Of a stretch of DNA of 64,000 nt, positions 49,955 to 59,820 are shown piece after piece. Under the pieces are notes generated by a model. The model was not told where the DNA came from. It saw nothing but the letters and a program-made list of their open reading frames with translations, and did no database searches. Made by a program: the position numbers and the translations under genes. Numbering within the stretch: the stretch's first letter is position 1; each line of letters opens with the position of its first letter. This DNA is from Hespellia sp. (GTDB lineage Bacteria > Bacillota > Clostridia > Lachnospirales > Lachnospiraceae), in NCBI GenBank assembly GCA_028694105.1, contig JAQUUC010000003.1, forward strand, positions 1 to 64,000, read 5' to 3'.

Positions 49955-50815
49955 ATGATTATAGATATGCACATTCACCCAATTTTTTACGGTGCGGTCT
50001 GTGAGGACTCCGAAGAAGTAGAATTTAGAAAAAATGCATTTGGAGTTTTCAAGCAGTCACCATATGGATACGAGGAAATGTTTGCGGAAATGGATTATGC
50101 CAAGGTTACGAAATCGGCACTTCTTCCGCTTGATTTGACAACAACGGAAGGGGGATGGGTGGTCAATAATGATCAGATTGCAAAGCTGGTGAGTGATTAT
50201 CCGGACAAATTCATAGGTTTTGCGAGTGTAGATCCAAGAAGAGAGGATGCCTTGAACGTACTGGATTATGCATTTGGAACATTAGGACTGAAAGGTCTGA
50301 AATTAAATCCGGCAAAGCAGCATTTTTTTCCAAATGAGAGGTGGATGTTCCCAATATATGAGAAATGTCTGGAGTACAATAAACCGATTATTTTTCATGC
50401 CGGTCTTAGCTGGGAACCAAATGCTATTACAGAATATGCGCATCCGCTGAAGTTTGAGGAAGTGGCGGTAAGATACCCGAAGCTGCGTTTTTGTCTCGCA
50501 CATTTTGCATGGCCTTTTGTGCGAGAAACAGTAATGCTGATGATCAAGTACCCAAATGTGTATACAGACACTTCGGTATTATATATGGATTCACCGGAAG
50601 AATCCATTCAAAGACTCTTTACCGTTGATATGGGTCCGCTATGGACTGACCGTGCGCTGCACAGACAAATCATGTTCGCATCAAACGGACCGCGGTTCCG
50701 CCAGTTTAAGATACTTCGTGCATTGGAAAAAATCAAGATGCGCGATTATGCAAGAGAAGGAATTTATTATAAAAATGCACTGCGTTTTCTTGGTGAGGAG
50801 GTAGAGGAATGGTAG
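49955..50815 (+). CDS. Amidohydrolase-2 family TIM-barrel protein
   Basis: 286 residues; AAGGAGAAAG upstream. Cytoplasmic metal-dependent hydrolase or decarboxylase fold: DMHIHP at the N-terminus (HxH metal site), KGLKLNPA, IIFHAG (His), LRFCLAHFAW (His) and an acidic residue near TDTSVLYMD. The family includes ACMS-decarboxylase-like and lactonase members. Its stop overlaps the next start by seven bases. Its step in the pathway is not clear. Confidence 0.82.
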   Translation: MIIDMHIHPIFYGAVCEDSEEVEFRKNAFGVFKQSPYGYEEMFAEMDYAKVTKSALLPLDLTTTEGGWVVNNDQIAKLVSDYPDKFIGFASVDPRREDALNVLDYAFGTLGLKGLKLNPAKQHFFPNERWMFPIYEKCLEYNKPIIFHAGLSWEPNAITEYAHPLKFEEVAVRYPKLRFCLAHFAWPFVRETVMLMIKYPNVYTDTSVLYMDSPEESIQRLFTVDMGPLWTDRALHRQIMFASNGPRFRQFKILRALEKIKMRDYAREGIYYKNALRFLGEEVEEW

Positions 50816-51237
50816 ATTTACAGACGATTGAATGGATGAGCCGGAAACCAGAAGAATTTCACAGGATTACAGAAGAGGTGCATCAAATTGTGGAAAAAAG
50901 TTCAATTAAAAATGGTCTGGTGTTGGTTGTGACGGCACATACGACAACCGGAATCATGGTAAATGAAGGACTTCCGTGTGTTGAGACAGATATTGCTGAT
51001 ACCCTTACAAAGATTGTTCCATTGGAAGCTGAATATGCGCATGCGCATTTCCTGCCAAGTTATGGTGCGACGGGAAATAATTCGACCGGACATATAAAAA
51101 GTCTTCTCTGTGGCAATCATTGTGTCTTTCCGGTTGTGGACGGAAAGATTGCATGCGGAGGCGCACAGGACATTTATTTTGTGGAATTTGACGGACCACA
51201 GACACGGAAAATATATGTTGAAGTATTCGGTGATTAA
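50809..51237 (+). CDS. YjbQ/UPF0047 family protein
   Basis: 142 residues. Family members show thiamin-phosphate synthase side activity and are of uncertain physiological role. Signatures: LVVTAHTTTGIMVNEG, HFLPSYGATGNNSTGHIKSLL and the C-terminal QDIYFVEFDGPQTRKIYVEV. The GAGGTAGAGGA in the end of the previous gene acts as ribosome binding site and the genes overlap. Encoded in the catabolic island, it may act on a reactive metabolite, but this is inference. Confidence 0.9.
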   Translation: MVDLQTIEWMSRKPEEFHRITEEVHQIVEKSSIKNGLVLVVTAHTTTGIMVNEGLPCVETDIADTLTKIVPLEAEYAHAHFLPSYGATGNNSTGHIKSLLCGNHCVFPVVDGKIACGGAQDIYFVEFDGPQTRKIYVEVFGD

Positions 51238-51267
51238 TAATAGTTTACAAAAACAGAGGAGAAGCAA

Positions 51268-52047
51268 ATGAAAAAAAGAATGATAACTACTATGGCATTA
51301 ACCCTGAGCATAATTGTGTCACTTGCGGCTTGTGGCGAGAAGAAGGACAACGCCGGAGTGGATGACGGTAAAATTGTGGTCGGTACAAATGCAGAATATG
51401 AACCGTTTGAGTATCTGGATGAAGATGGGAATCTGCAGGGATTCGATATTGAACTGATGAATGCGGTTGCAGAGAGAGCGGATATGGAGATTGAGTGGAT
51501 TGACATGGCATTTGATTCGCTGATTGGATCTATGGAAGCAGGAAATGTCGAAATGATTGCAGCAGCAATTGGACCGACGGCAGAGAGAGAAAAGAGCTGT
51601 GATTTTTCGGAGGTATATTATTCCGGCTATCAGAGTATTGTCACAGTAAAAGGGACAGAATATAAAACGTTTGAAGAACTGAAGGGGAAGACGATTGCGG
51701 TACTGGAAGGTTCCATGAGCGATATGATTGCGTCCGGGGAAAATCAGGATTATGGAGAAGTGGAGGCTAAAGAGGTAAAGCGATTTAAAAATGCGACTCA
51801 GGCAATTCAGGAACTGGAAAACGGGGCAGCGGACGCAGTGATTACAGATGCAGTCATTGCGGATAAATTTGTTACAGACAGAGATGGAGCGTTAACCGGG
51901 AATGAAGTGGAAGGTACCGGTGAGGACTCTGTTTTTGCAATAAAAAAGGGCGACACCAAACTGGTGGAAACAATCAACAAAGCGTTGAAGGAACTGCAGG
52001 ATGACGGAACTTATGATGAAATATATAACAAGTATTTTGCAGAATGA
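51268..52047 (+). CDS. Amino-acid ABC transporter substrate-binding lipoprotein
   Basis: 259 residues; AGAGGAGAAG upstream. Signal with lipobox LAACGEK near residue 20. SBP_bac_3 (HisJ/GlnH) fold: VGTNAEYEPFEYLDEDGNL, GFDIELMNAVAERADM, PTAEREKSCDFSEVYY and LKGKTIAVLEGS. Binds polar amino acids or derivatives outside the membrane; here perhaps a glycated amino acid. First of three coupled ABC genes. Confidence 0.92.
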   Translation: MKKRMITTMALTLSIIVSLAACGEKKDNAGVDDGKIVVGTNAEYEPFEYLDEDGNLQGFDIELMNAVAERADMEIEWIDMAFDSLIGSMEAGNVEMIAAAIGPTAEREKSCDFSEVYYSGYQSIVTVKGTEYKTFEELKGKTIAVLEGSMSDMIASGENQDYGEVEAKEVKRFKNATQAIQELENGAADAVITDAVIADKFVTDRDGALTGNEVEGTGEDSVFAIKKGDTKLVETINKALKELQDDGTYDEIYNKYFAE

Positions 52048-52050
52048 CAG

Positions 52051-52743
52051 GTGGAAAAAATCGTGGTGAATTTTATAGAAGATTTTAAGTTTGTGTTTCT
52101 GGAAGGAAACCGATGGAAATTTATGTTAGATGGTCTGAAAATTACGATTGGTGTCAGTATCGCCTCCGTATTTGTAGGACTTGCTTTGGGGCTGATTCTG
52201 GCGATCATGAAAATGACGGCAGTAAAAAAAGGGAAGAGAACAATTTTGTCTGTATTGGCAAATACTTATATTGATATTATCAGAGGAACACCATCCGTGC
52301 TGCAGCTTTTGATTATGTACTTTGTTGTATTCCGAAGCCGTATGGGTGTGATGGCGGCCATTATTAGCTTTGGTATGAATAGTGCGGCCTATGTGGCGGA
52401 AAACATCCGTGCCGGAATCATGGCGGTTGACAATGGGCAGATGGAAGGCGGGCGCTCGCTTGGATTGTCTTATGGAATTACGATGCGTTATATTATTATT
52501 CCTCAGGCTGTGAAAAATATTCTGCCTGCACTTGGAAATGAATTTATTCTGCTGATTAAGGAGACTTCTATATTGGGGTATATTGCAATCTATGATTTGA
52601 CGAAAGCGGCAAATTATATTACATCACGTACTTATAAGATGTTCTTACCCCTCATTGGTGCGGCAGTGATCTATTATATTCTTACCAAGATTTTAAGTAT
52701 TGGTCTGGCAAAATTTGAGAGGAGGCTGAGAGAAAGTGATTAA
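52051..52743 (+). CDS. Amino-acid ABC transporter permease
   Basis: About 230 residues. HisMQ/GlnP-type permease with five or so TM helices and the EAA loop ([26 protein letters not shown]). The start is uncertain: GTG at 52051 is in frame, and another GTG lies at 52063. Contact with the ATPase encoded next is expected through the EAA loop. Overlaps the ATPase gene by eight bases. Confidence 0.92.
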   Translation: MEKIVVNFIEDFKFVFLEGNRWKFMLDGLKITIGVSIASVFVGLALGLILAIMKMTAVKKGKRTILSVLANTYIDIIRGTPSVLQLLIMYFVVFRSRMGVMAAIISFGMNSAAYVAENIRAGIMAVDNGQMEGGRSLGLSYGITMRYIIIPQAVKNILPALGNEFILLIKETSILGYIAIYDLTKAANYITSRTYKMFLPLIGAAVIYYILTKILSIGLAKFERRLRESD

Positions 52744-53458
52744 GGTGAAGAATTTATATAAATCATTCGGCAGTCTTCAGGTACTAAAGGGTGTCGATGC
52801 GGAAATCAAGAAGGGAGAATGTGTCTGTGTGATTGGTCCGTCAGGATCAGGAAAGAGCACATTTCTTCGATGCCTGAATCTGCTCGAACAGCCGGATAGT
52901 GGTGAAATCAACATTGATGGAGTCAATGTGATGGATACAAAGTGCGACGTGGATAAGTTGAGACTGAATGTGGGAATGGTTTTCCAGCATTTTAATCTAT
53001 TTCCACATTTGACAATTCTTGAAAATCTGACACTTGCTCCGTTAAAGCTAAAACTGATGACTGAGAGTGAAGCGAAGAAAAAGGCTATGGCATTATTGGA
53101 ACGTGTCGGAGTCGGGGATAAAGCGGATTGTTATCCAAATAAATTATCCGGTGGACAGAAGCAGCGTGTGGCAATTGCAAGAGCGCTGACTCTTTCCCCA
53201 AAAGTAATGCTGTTCGATGAACCGACATCGGCACTGGATCCGGAGATGGTCGGAGAAGTGCTGGAGGTCATGAAGCAGCTTGCTAGTGAAGGCATGACCA
53301 TGATTGTGGTAACACATGAAATGGGATTTGCAAGAGAGGTCGGAAGCTGGGTATATTTTATGGATGAGGGTGTTGTATCAGAGGATGGAACGCCAAAGGA
53401 TCTCTTTGAGAATCCGAAAAATGAAAGGACAAAAAGCTTTTTGAGCAAGGTGTTGTAG
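52736..53458 (+). CDS. Amino-acid ABC transporter ATPase
   Basis: 240 residues from GTG 52736, with GGAGG ten bases upstream inside the permease gene. GlnQ-type ATPase: Walker [11 protein letters not shown]-loop [14 protein letters not shown], signature LSGGQKQR, Walker [14 protein letters not shown]-loop [11 protein letters not shown], all intact, in contrast to the ABC gene at 26486. Powers the importer formed with the two preceding genes. A terminator follows. Confidence 0.95.
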   Translation: MIKVKNLYKSFGSLQVLKGVDAEIKKGECVCVIGPSGSGKSTFLRCLNLLEQPDSGEINIDGVNVMDTKCDVDKLRLNVGMVFQHFNLFPHLTILENLTLAPLKLKLMTESEAKKKAMALLERVGVGDKADCYPNKLSGGQKQRVAIARALTLSPKVMLFDEPTSALDPEMVGEVLEVMKQLASEGMTMIVVTHEMGFAREVGSWVYFMDEGVVSEDGTPKDLFENPKNERTKSFLSKVL

Positions 53459-53500
53459 CTGAAAAAGCGAATATTGTGTACCGGAGATCTATTGAAATGA

Positions 53501-53543
53501 TATGGGGCTGTCGCACTAGCTTAGTGCGACGGCCCCATATTTT
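53501..53543 (+). terminator. Terminator at the end of the catabolic island
   Basis: GGGGCTGTCGCACTA and TAGTGCGACGGCCCC pair across a short loop; TATTTT follows. The left arm matches the remnant at 1495-1511 near the other Rpn-type genes. Confidence 0.85.
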
Positions 53544-53740
53544 ACTGCTTGGGTGCACTTGAAACTTATAGTTAAAAAATATTATTGACAGCTATTTTAT
53601 TTTTTGTTATGATACGGACATATCGATTCACAATCAGTGAATCTATTTCATTTTTTTCTTGCGTATTTCGCAAATTTCTCATTTTAAATTACAACAATTG
53701 AAGAACACGAAGGAATCTGTTAGAATGAAAGGAGTAGTAC
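53544..53740. other. Gap upstream of the Rpn C-terminal-like gene
   Basis: AT-rich; no gene seen on either strand. AAAGGAG just before 53741 serves the next gene. I find no remnant of the missing nuclease domain in it. Confidence 0.4.
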
Positions 53741-54373
53741 ATGGGAGAAGTAGCATACCAAAATAAGGATATTATCATTCGAATGATTGTCATCTATACA
53801 TCAGATGTGGAACAGAAGAATGTAAATCTTGAATTAGATATTGGCTGTTTACAGATGCGGATCGAAGCAGGATATCTTAGTGGAATCGATTCAAAACAGA
53901 CCTATGCGATGCTGAAAAACAAGATTGAAGGTGGGCAGACAATCAGTGATGAGGAAGCCATGCTGCTTACCATTCTGCCCCTTACAACGAAAGGCAGGAA
54001 GAATAAGGAAGAGCTGTTAGAAAAATCGGTGTCTCTTGCAAAACTTCTTGCAGATGAAGAACAGAAAGTGGCTGTTATAGCAGGAATTGTTACATTTTCA
54101 GACAAGATTATCAGTGAAGAGTATTCAAACCGATTAAAGGAGTGGATTCGTATGACGAAAGTAGGAAGATTATTCGAAGAGGAAAAAATTGAGGCAGTAA
54201 AAGAAGCAACTGAAAGAGTGACAAAAGAGGTGACAAAAGAAGTAACAAAAGAAACGAAGGCACAACTGGTTCATAATGCATATGAAAGTCTTGGCGATGT
54301 TGAAAAGGTGGCTGAATTGTTAAAGCTGCAAGTGAAAGAAGTGGAAGAAATTGTAAGTAAGTCTTCTGGTTGA
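53741..54373 (+). CDS. Protein resembling the C-terminal half of Rpn-like nucleases
   Basis: 210 residues; AAAGGAG upstream of ATG 53741. Lacks a recognisable PD-(D/E)XK core. The body LLTILPLTTKGRKNKEELLEKSV, VIAGIVTFSDKIISEEYSNRLKEWIRMTKVGRLFEEEK resembles the helical C-terminal region of clostridial Rpn proteins, and the tail has VTKE repeats where those proteins have charged repeats. It could be a truncated gene or a functional short form; short C-terminal Rpn products are known from internal starts in E. coli. It lies between a terminator and the V-ATPase operon. Confidence 0.6.
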   Translation: MGEVAYQNKDIIIRMIVIYTSDVEQKNVNLELDIGCLQMRIEAGYLSGIDSKQTYAMLKNKIEGGQTISDEEAMLLTILPLTTKGRKNKEELLEKSVSLAKLLADEEQKVAVIAGIVTFSDKIISEEYSNRLKEWIRMTKVGRLFEEEKIEAVKEATERVTKEVTKEVTKETKAQLVHNAYESLGDVEKVAELLKLQVKEVEEIVSKSSG

Positions 54374-54398
54374 AATAATGACGCTTCACCTTATACAG

Positions 54399-54454
54399 AA
54401 AAGGATTCTTCGCCGCTCCAAGACATTCGGGTGGAGTGGTAAAGAATCCCTTTT
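54399..54454. terminator. Bidirectional terminator
   Basis: AAGGATTCTT..CGCTCCA pairs with TGGAGTGG..AAGAATCCCTT, with T-runs in both directions. It separates the Rpn-like gene from the end of the V-ATPase operon. Confidence 0.8.
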
Positions 54455-54456
54455 AT

Positions 54457-55086
54457 TTAAGCTTGTCGTTTACTCTGCTGCTGTTTCTTAATCACCTTTA
54501 GTCGTGTGAATTCTTCACGCTCTTTCTCCTCCAACGCATTTGTAATATCATAAACTAACGCATTGTAAGTCGGAATGGTAATGTTTTTCAGCGCATTTGC
54601 ACGCTTCTGTGTCTTCTTGATGTTCGCAGCCAGCCGATACGCAGCATTCTCAACCATTGCAAGTTTGATTGAAAGCTCTTTGATCTGACGGAACGCATTT
54701 CTTGCGATATCGATGGACTCACGTGTGGTGCTTAAAGAGTAGGTCGGAAGTTCCGATTCCGGTGTGTATTTTACATGTGGAATCTCGGTGCCCATGATGC
54801 TTCGGGTCTGAATCTGAATGGAATTCTCAATGGGCACGGTAAAAGCCACCTGCGAGACGCTGCTGATGCCCATATCGATATTGGCGGCCTGAAGGCACTG
54901 ATATCCATAGGTAAATGTGGTATCAATATCCTCCTGTATCGTGCGCGCCTCATCGATGAGATCCATGAGTTCACGGATCAGAATGTTCCGTTTCTTATCC
55001 ATCAGATCATAGCCCTGATTTGCAAGGGCAAGGGAGTTCTTGGCAAGCATTAGATTTCCTTTGGTTGGAAATGATCTGGTATCCAT
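54457..55086 (-). CDS. atpD: V-type ATP synthase subunit D
   Basis: 209 residues. Central stalk (rotor) subunit that couples the A3B3 head to the membrane ring. Long antiparallel coiled coil with the family N-terminus (FPTKGNLMLAKNSLALANQGYDLMDKKRNIL) and C-terminal KKTQKRANALKNITIP. Last gene of the operon, ten bases after subunit B. Basic tail KKQQQSKRQA. Ends before a bidirectional terminator. Confidence 0.95.
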   Translation of the reverse strand: MDTRSFPTKGNLMLAKNSLALANQGYDLMDKKRNILIRELMDLIDEARTIQEDIDTTFTYGYQCLQAANIDMGISSVSQVAFTVPIENSIQIQTRSIMGTEIPHVKYTPESELPTYSLSTTRESIDIARNAFRQIKELSIKLAMVENAAYRLAANIKKTQKRANALKNITIPTYNALVYDITNALEEKEREEFTRLKVIKKQQQSKRQA

Positions 55087-55096
55087 AAAAAGCCCC

Positions 55097-56536
55097 CTAT
55101 CCTAAATCAGCATTTGCTACAGAGCCTTTGCTGGAAGTAGCAGTGATGTTTTCATCCACTTTCGTTTCTTTATAATATTTGTCCAGAATCTTCGTATCGA
55201 TACGGTCAAGCTCTTCTCTTGGAAGAAGTCCGAGGAGCTCCCAGCCGAGATCAAGAGTCTCGGAAATGCTGCGGTTCTCATCTGGGCCCTGTCCGATGTA
55301 TCTCTCTTCAAAAGATTTACCGAACACCAGATACTGTTTGTCAATCGGAGATAACTCATCCTCGCCGATAACGGAAGCTAAGTTACGTGCCTCACCAACC
55401 TTCGCATAAGCGGAAAACAGCTGGTTGGCAAGATCCTGATGATCTTCTCTGGTATAGCCTTCACCGATGCCGTCCTTCATCAGACGGGAAAGGGATGGCA
55501 GGATACTGATTGGCGGATAGATCGACTGTCCGTGCAGATCACGGTCGAGTACAACCTGTCCCTCTGTAATATATCCCGTAAGGTCCGGAATTGGATGTGT
55601 GATATCATCATTTGGCATAGTCAGGATCGGCAGCTGTGTCACGGAGCCGTTCACACCGGCTACAATACCGGCGCGTTCATAGATGGTAGCCAGCTCGCTG
55701 TAAAGGTAGCCCGGGAATCCTTTTCTGCTGGGAATCTCACCCTTGGAAGAGGATACCTCACGCATTGCCTCCGCAAAGGAAGTCATATCGGTTAAGATAA
55801 CCAGAATGTGCATGTTCTGCTCAAATGCTAAATATTCCGCAACAGTCAGCGCTACTTTTGGCGTGATGAGTCGTTCTACAACCGGGTCATTTGCAAGGTT
55901 TAGGAACATAGCAACGTGATCGGCAACGCCACTTTCCTCGAAGGTCCTGCGGAAGAAGTCAGCAACGTCATGTTTGACGCCCATGGCCGCAAATACGATG
56001 GCGAATTCTTCATCGGAATCATCACCTAAGGAAGCCTGTTTTACAATCTGTGCCGCTAACTGATCGTGTGGAAGTCCATTTCCTGAAAAGATGGGGAGCT
56101 TCTGACCGCGAATCAGTGTAGTCAGTCCGTCGATGGCGGAGATTCCAGTACGGATGTAGTTACGTGGGTATTCACGTTTGACCGGATTGAGCGGGAGACC
56201 GTTGACATCACGCTTTAAGTTGGACGTGATAGGTCCCAGATCATCGATTGGCTGGCCGATTCCGTTAAAGGTGCGTCCGAGCATGTCAGGCGATAATGCG
56301 ATTTCCATCGGATGTCCGGTTAATTTGGTGTGGGTATTTTTCAGGGACATGTTTTCGGTTCCCTCAAATACCTGAATGATGGCTTTGTCTTCGTTGATCT
56401 CGACGATACGTCCGATCTTACGTTCTTTGCCGTCGATGACGAATTCTACGATCTCGTCGAAGAATGCGTCCTGTATTCCCTCTAGTACGATCAGAGGGCC
56501 ATTGATATTGCTAAGTCCAAGATATTCAATTGACAT
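55097..56536 (-). CDS. atpB: V-type ATP synthase subunit B
   Basis: 479 residues. Non-catalytic nucleotide-binding subunit of the V1/A1 head. Motifs: [60 protein letters not shown] (no full P-loop, as expected for B) and [24 protein letters not shown]. Coupled to subunit A with a 14-base gap. Family length is about 460, so complete. Confidence 0.96.
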   Translation of the reverse strand: MSIEYLGLSNINGPLIVLEGIQDAFFDEIVEFVIDGKERKIGRIVEINEDKAIIQVFEGTENMSLKNTHTKLTGHPMEIALSPDMLGRTFNGIGQPIDDLGPITSNLKRDVNGLPLNPVKREYPRNYIRTGISAIDGLTTLIRGQKLPIFSGNGLPHDQLAAQIVKQASLGDDSDEEFAIVFAAMGVKHDVADFFRRTFEESGVADHVAMFLNLANDPVVERLITPKVALTVAEYLAFEQNMHILVILTDMTSFAEAMREVSSSKGEIPSRKGFPGYLYSELATIYERAGIVAGVNGSVTQLPILTMPNDDITHPIPDLTGYITEGQVVLDRDLHGQSIYPPISILPSLSRLMKDGIGEGYTREDHQDLANQLFSAYAKVGEARNLASVIGEDELSPIDKQYLVFGKSFEERYIGQGPDENRSISETLDLGWELLGLLPREELDRIDTKILDKYYKETKVDENITATSSKGSVANADLG

Positions 56537-56550
56537 TTCCAGCCCTCCTT

Positions 56551-58326
56551 TTAAGCATTTTTCTCTAAAACTGTCTGATAAAATGTGTCAATGTCGCGTT
56601 TGTACTGTTTGAAAAGTTCCGGCTGGTCGTTTGGCACATCGTATTTGATGGCGATGACACGCTCGAAAATATCTTCCTTTTTGAGGACAGACATTGGGTG
56701 ACCCATTGTCACCAGTGCACGCGATTGTTTATAAAGATATAAAATAGTGTCCATCATTAAGAACTGCTTCTGCATGGACACGCAGGTATCGTCCTTGTGG
56801 AAGGCATTCTGCTGTAAGAAGCCTAAGCGGATGACACGCGCAATCTCGAGGATTAATTTCTGATCATCCGGAAGAACATCACTGCCGATTAATTTTACAA
56901 TCTCCATCAAGGAACTTTCCTGATTGAGCAGAGCCATCAGACGGTTACGGTAATCCACGAATTTCGGTGATACGTTATCCTGATACCAGCCACCGAGATC
57001 GGTAATGTACTCGCTGTAGCTGGTGAGCCAGTGGATGGCCGGAAAATGTCTGGAGTAAGCAAGGCTCTTGTCCAGACCCCAGAAGCATCGCACGAAACGC
57101 TTGGTGTTCTGTGTGACAGGCTCGGAGAAGTCACCGCCCTGAGGGGATACGGCTCCGATGACTGATACGGAACCGTCGGTTCCATTCAGATTCTGCATCA
57201 TTCCGGCGCGCTCGTAGAACGCGGACAGGCGGGATGCAAGATAAGCCGGGAAACCTTCCTCGGCAGGCATCTCTTCCAGACGTCCGGATAACTCACGAAG
57301 TGCCTCGGCCCACCGGGAGGTGGAGTCCGCCATGATGGCAACATCGTATCCCATGTCGCGGTAATATTCAGCCAGAGTCAGCCCGGTATAAATGCTGGCT
57401 TCACGGGCAGCTACCGGCATGTTTGATGTATTGGCAATCAGAGTGGTCCGGTCCATCAGAGGATTTCCTGATTTCGGGTCGATCAGTTCGGAGAATTCTT
57501 CCAGAACCTGTGTCATTTCATTTCCACGCTCGCCGCATCCGATGTAGATGATGATGTCGGCGTCAGACCATTTGGCAATCTGGTGCTGTGTCATTGTTTT
57601 TCCGGTTCCGAATCCACCGGGGATGGCAGCAGTTCCGCCCTTGGCAATCGGGAACATGGTATCAATGATACGCTGTCCGGTGACCAGTGGGACAGAAGCC
57701 GGGAAACGGTGATGTACCGGCCTTGGAATACGGATCGGCCATTTCTGTGTCATGGTCAGCTTCTTCTTGCCGCCGTTTAATAATTCCAATGTAAGCAGTG
57801 GCTCGTCGATGGTATAATCACCGTCCGCAGCAACTTCTAAAACGGTTCCCTCCATATTCGGAGGAACCATACATTTGTGTGTAATTGCAGTTGTCTCGAT
57901 AACCTCAGCGATGATGTCACCACCGTGCAGATAATCACCGGCAGATACGGTCATGTGGGTCTGCCATTTTCTGGTTTTATCGAGAGAATCAACGCTGACA
58001 CCGCGGGTAATAAACGCACCGCCGGTCTCGGAAATCTTTTCCAGAGGCCGTTCAATACCGTCAAAAATATTGCCGATAATACCCGGTGCCAGTGTCACAG
58101 ATACCGCGTCACCAGTTGCGACAACCTCCTCTCCCGGACGAAGGCCGGAAGTCTCTTCATATACCTGAATGGTGGTAAGATCTTTGTCTAAGGAAATGAC
58201 TTCACCCACCAGTTTTTCTTTTCCAACGTGAACCATCTCGGACATGCGAAATCCGGTGTTGCCTTTTAAGTAGATAACGGGACCGTTGATGCCGTAGATT
58301 TTTCCAGTATTATTCACGTCCGTCAC
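56551..58326 (-). CDS. atpA: V-type ATP synthase subunit A (catalytic)
   Basis: 591 residues. Catalytic ATP-binding subunit. P-loop [13 protein letters not shown] near residue 235, the characteristic non-homologous region (about 115-185) before it, [17 protein letters not shown]-type strand (here [12 protein letters not shown]) and [19 protein letters not shown]. Its ATG overlaps the subunit E gene by 17 bases. Together with B it forms the hexameric head; direction of action (ATP synthesis or ion pumping) cannot be told from sequence. Confidence 0.97.
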   Translation of the reverse strand: MTDVNNTGKIYGINGPVIYLKGNTGFRMSEMVHVGKEKLVGEVISLDKDLTTIQVYEETSGLRPGEEVVATGDAVSVTLAPGIIGNIFDGIERPLEKISETGGAFITRGVSVDSLDKTRKWQTHMTVSAGDYLHGGDIIAEVIETTAITHKCMVPPNMEGTVLEVAADGDYTIDEPLLTLELLNGGKKKLTMTQKWPIRIPRPVHHRFPASVPLVTGQRIIDTMFPIAKGGTAAIPGGFGTGKTMTQHQIAKWSDADIIIYIGCGERGNEMTQVLEEFSELIDPKSGNPLMDRTTLIANTSNMPVAAREASIYTGLTLAEYYRDMGYDVAIMADSTSRWAEALRELSGRLEEMPAEEGFPAYLASRLSAFYERAGMMQNLNGTDGSVSVIGAVSPQGGDFSEPVTQNTKRFVRCFWGLDKSLAYSRHFPAIHWLTSYSEYITDLGGWYQDNVSPKFVDYRNRLMALLNQESSLMEIVKLIGSDVLPDDQKLILEIARVIRLGFLQQNAFHKDDTCVSMQKQFLMMDTILYLYKQSRALVTMGHPMSVLKKEDIFERVIAIKYDVPNDQPELFKQYKRDIDTFYQTVLEKNA

Positions 58327-58900
58327 CTCCTAAAAATAAGAATTTTGCATATTCATCGTCAATATTTGTCTTAAATGAATGGTCAATTAGAATGTTGCGG
58401 TCATGGATTACCGCGCGCATTCCGCCGATGAAGTCCTCCCGGCTGATGATTAGGTTTACGCCGGTGGCATCTCTTAAATCGGACTGTCTCGCCTCGTCGG
58501 AGGGATTGATGTAGAAGACTACATTCTCCTGACCGCCGGCAAATTCCAGTGCATTCTTAATCCATTTGATCAGAAGATCCTCGTAGGCTTCTGTCTTCAT
58601 GAAATCCTGAGTCAGATCGTAAACTTCTTTAAATAATTTGTCTTTGAGCTCCTGCTGAACGGTTCCCTGCATTCTTTTGATCTCGAGCTGCGCTTTGGCC
58701 ATGGCCTTGTTCAGGTCCTGCTTGGCTTTGATTGTCTCAGATTTGATACGTGTCTCAGACTGACGGAGCGCTTCTTCCTTGTGGTCCTGATATAATTTTT
58801 CCAATGCATCGCGGTGAGAATCAATGATTGCGTTGCTCTCCGCTCTTGCGTTTTCCATAGAGGAACTCTGCAAGTGTGCAATTTTTTCTTCTAAAGTCAA
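58310..58900 (-). CDS. atpE: V-type ATP synthase subunit E
   Basis: 196 residues. Peripheral stalk subunit; long N-terminal helix rich in Glu, Lys and Arg (KIAHLQSSSMENARAESNAII), followed by a C-terminal domain that binds the head. Pairs with the small coiled-coil subunit at 62798. AAGAAGGTG precedes the ATG at 58900. Lies between F and A. Confidence 0.9.
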   Translation of the reverse strand: MTLEEKIAHLQSSSMENARAESNAIIDSHRDALEKLYQDHKEEALRQSETRIKSETIKAKQDLNKAMAKAQLEIKRMQGTVQQELKDKLFKEVYDLTQDFMKTEAYEDLLIKWIKNALEFAGGQENVVFYINPSDEARQSDLRDATGVNLIISREDFIGGMRAVIHDRNILIDHSFKTNIDDEYAKFLFLGGDGRE

Positions 58901-58916
58901 TTTGTCACCTTCTTTA

Positions 58917-59225
58917 TTATAGTTTTAATCCTATGGCTTCATTTACATAAGAAGTGATAAAGTCTTTCTGGCGTCCGGTTCCGTGGCGGTCCGGGATTTC
59001 GATGAGCAGTGGTGACTTGTAAGTCAAACGGATGTCATCGATGATATCCGGAAATTCCCGTCCGAATTTTTCTGTCAGGAGAACGATACCGATGGTCTTA
59101 TCCTGTATGACCTTCTGCAGTGCATCGTAGAGCTCCTGCCGTTCATGAACGACCACGCCGTCCACGCCCGCGAGGCGCATGCCGGTGTAGGTGTCGACAT
59201 TATCACTGATTAAATACATTTTCAT
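58917..59225 (-). CDS. atpF: V-type ATP synthase subunit F
   Basis: 102 residues. Rotor subunit contacting D; Rossmann-like fold with MYLISDNVDTYTGMRLAGVDG and GIVLLTEKFGREFPD. AAAGGAGG upstream of ATG 59225. Sits between K and E. Confidence 0.92.
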   Translation of the reverse strand: MKMYLISDNVDTYTGMRLAGVDGVVVHERQELYDALQKVIQDKTIGIVLLTEKFGREFPDIIDDIRLTYKSPLLIEIPDRHGTGRQKDFITSYVNEAIGLKL

Positions 59226-59262
59226 GAGGAAAATCCTCCTTTAAGTTGTTGAGTCTGACCTG

Positions 59263-59700
59263 TTACAGCTGTCCTAAGATCATGAATGAAATGATCAGTC
59301 CGTACAGACATACACCTTCTGCAAGACCTACGAAGATGAGGGACTTACCAAGGATGCTTCCGTCTTCACTGATTGCACCGAGTGCTGCACTTGCCGCACT
59401 TGCTACGGCAATACCACCACCGAGGCAGGAAAGTCCGGTAACGAGTGCTGCTGCGAGGTATGCCATACCTGCTCCGACTGTCATGCCGCCTGCTGCAGCG
59501 GTGTCGGCCGCCTGAACTGCACCGCCGTTAAATAACATGATGCCCGCGATGACAAAAGCACCGAAGAAGAAAAATGCGTTAGCAGCGATTGTGAGTTTGT
59601 AGCGTCCTTTCCGTTTTTCGCCAAGTAAGAAATAGCCGAAAGGAATGATGATACTGAGTACGAGTGCTACAATGAGAATTAATTTTGTTTCTAATGTCAT
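59263..59700 (-). CDS. atpK: V-type ATP synthase subunit K (proteolipid ring)
   Basis: 145 residues, four TM helices. Forms the ion-carrying c/K ring. The duplicated hairpins are visible; the second includes GGGIAVASAASAALGAI and the ion-binding Glu in GLAEGVCLYGLIISFMIL. The first hairpin has no equivalent Glu, giving one binding site per four-helix subunit as in other V-type rings. Sodium versus proton specificity was not resolved. AGGAGG lies upstream. A strong hairpin in the gap to subunit I may raise its expression. Confidence 0.93.
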   Translation of the reverse strand: MTLETKLILIVALVLSIIIPFGYFLLGEKRKGRYKLTIAANAFFFFGAFVIAGIMLFNGGAVQAADTAAAGGMTVGAGMAYLAAALVTGLSCLGGGIAVASAASAALGAISEDGSILGKSLIFVGLAEGVCLYGLIISFMILGQL

Positions 59701-59773
59701 AATAATGTTCCTCCTGATTGTTTGTATATTCTATTAAATGATTAATTTCGTTTTTTATAGTACGGCTTGGTAT

Positions 59774-59800
59774 CTTCCTGAACATTAGCAGTTCAGGAAG
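59774..59800 (-). other. Intercistronic hairpin between subunit I and subunit K genes
   Basis: CTTCCTGAAC (59774-59783) and GTTCAGGAAG (59791-59800) form a perfect ten-pair stem with a seven-base loop in a 120-base gap. In the direction of transcription no T-run follows. The placement, upstream of the ring subunit needed in many copies, fits a 5' stabiliser or processing site for the K message. Confidence 0.6.
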
Positions 59801-59820
59801 CCCGCCGGGATTTCGTCTGT

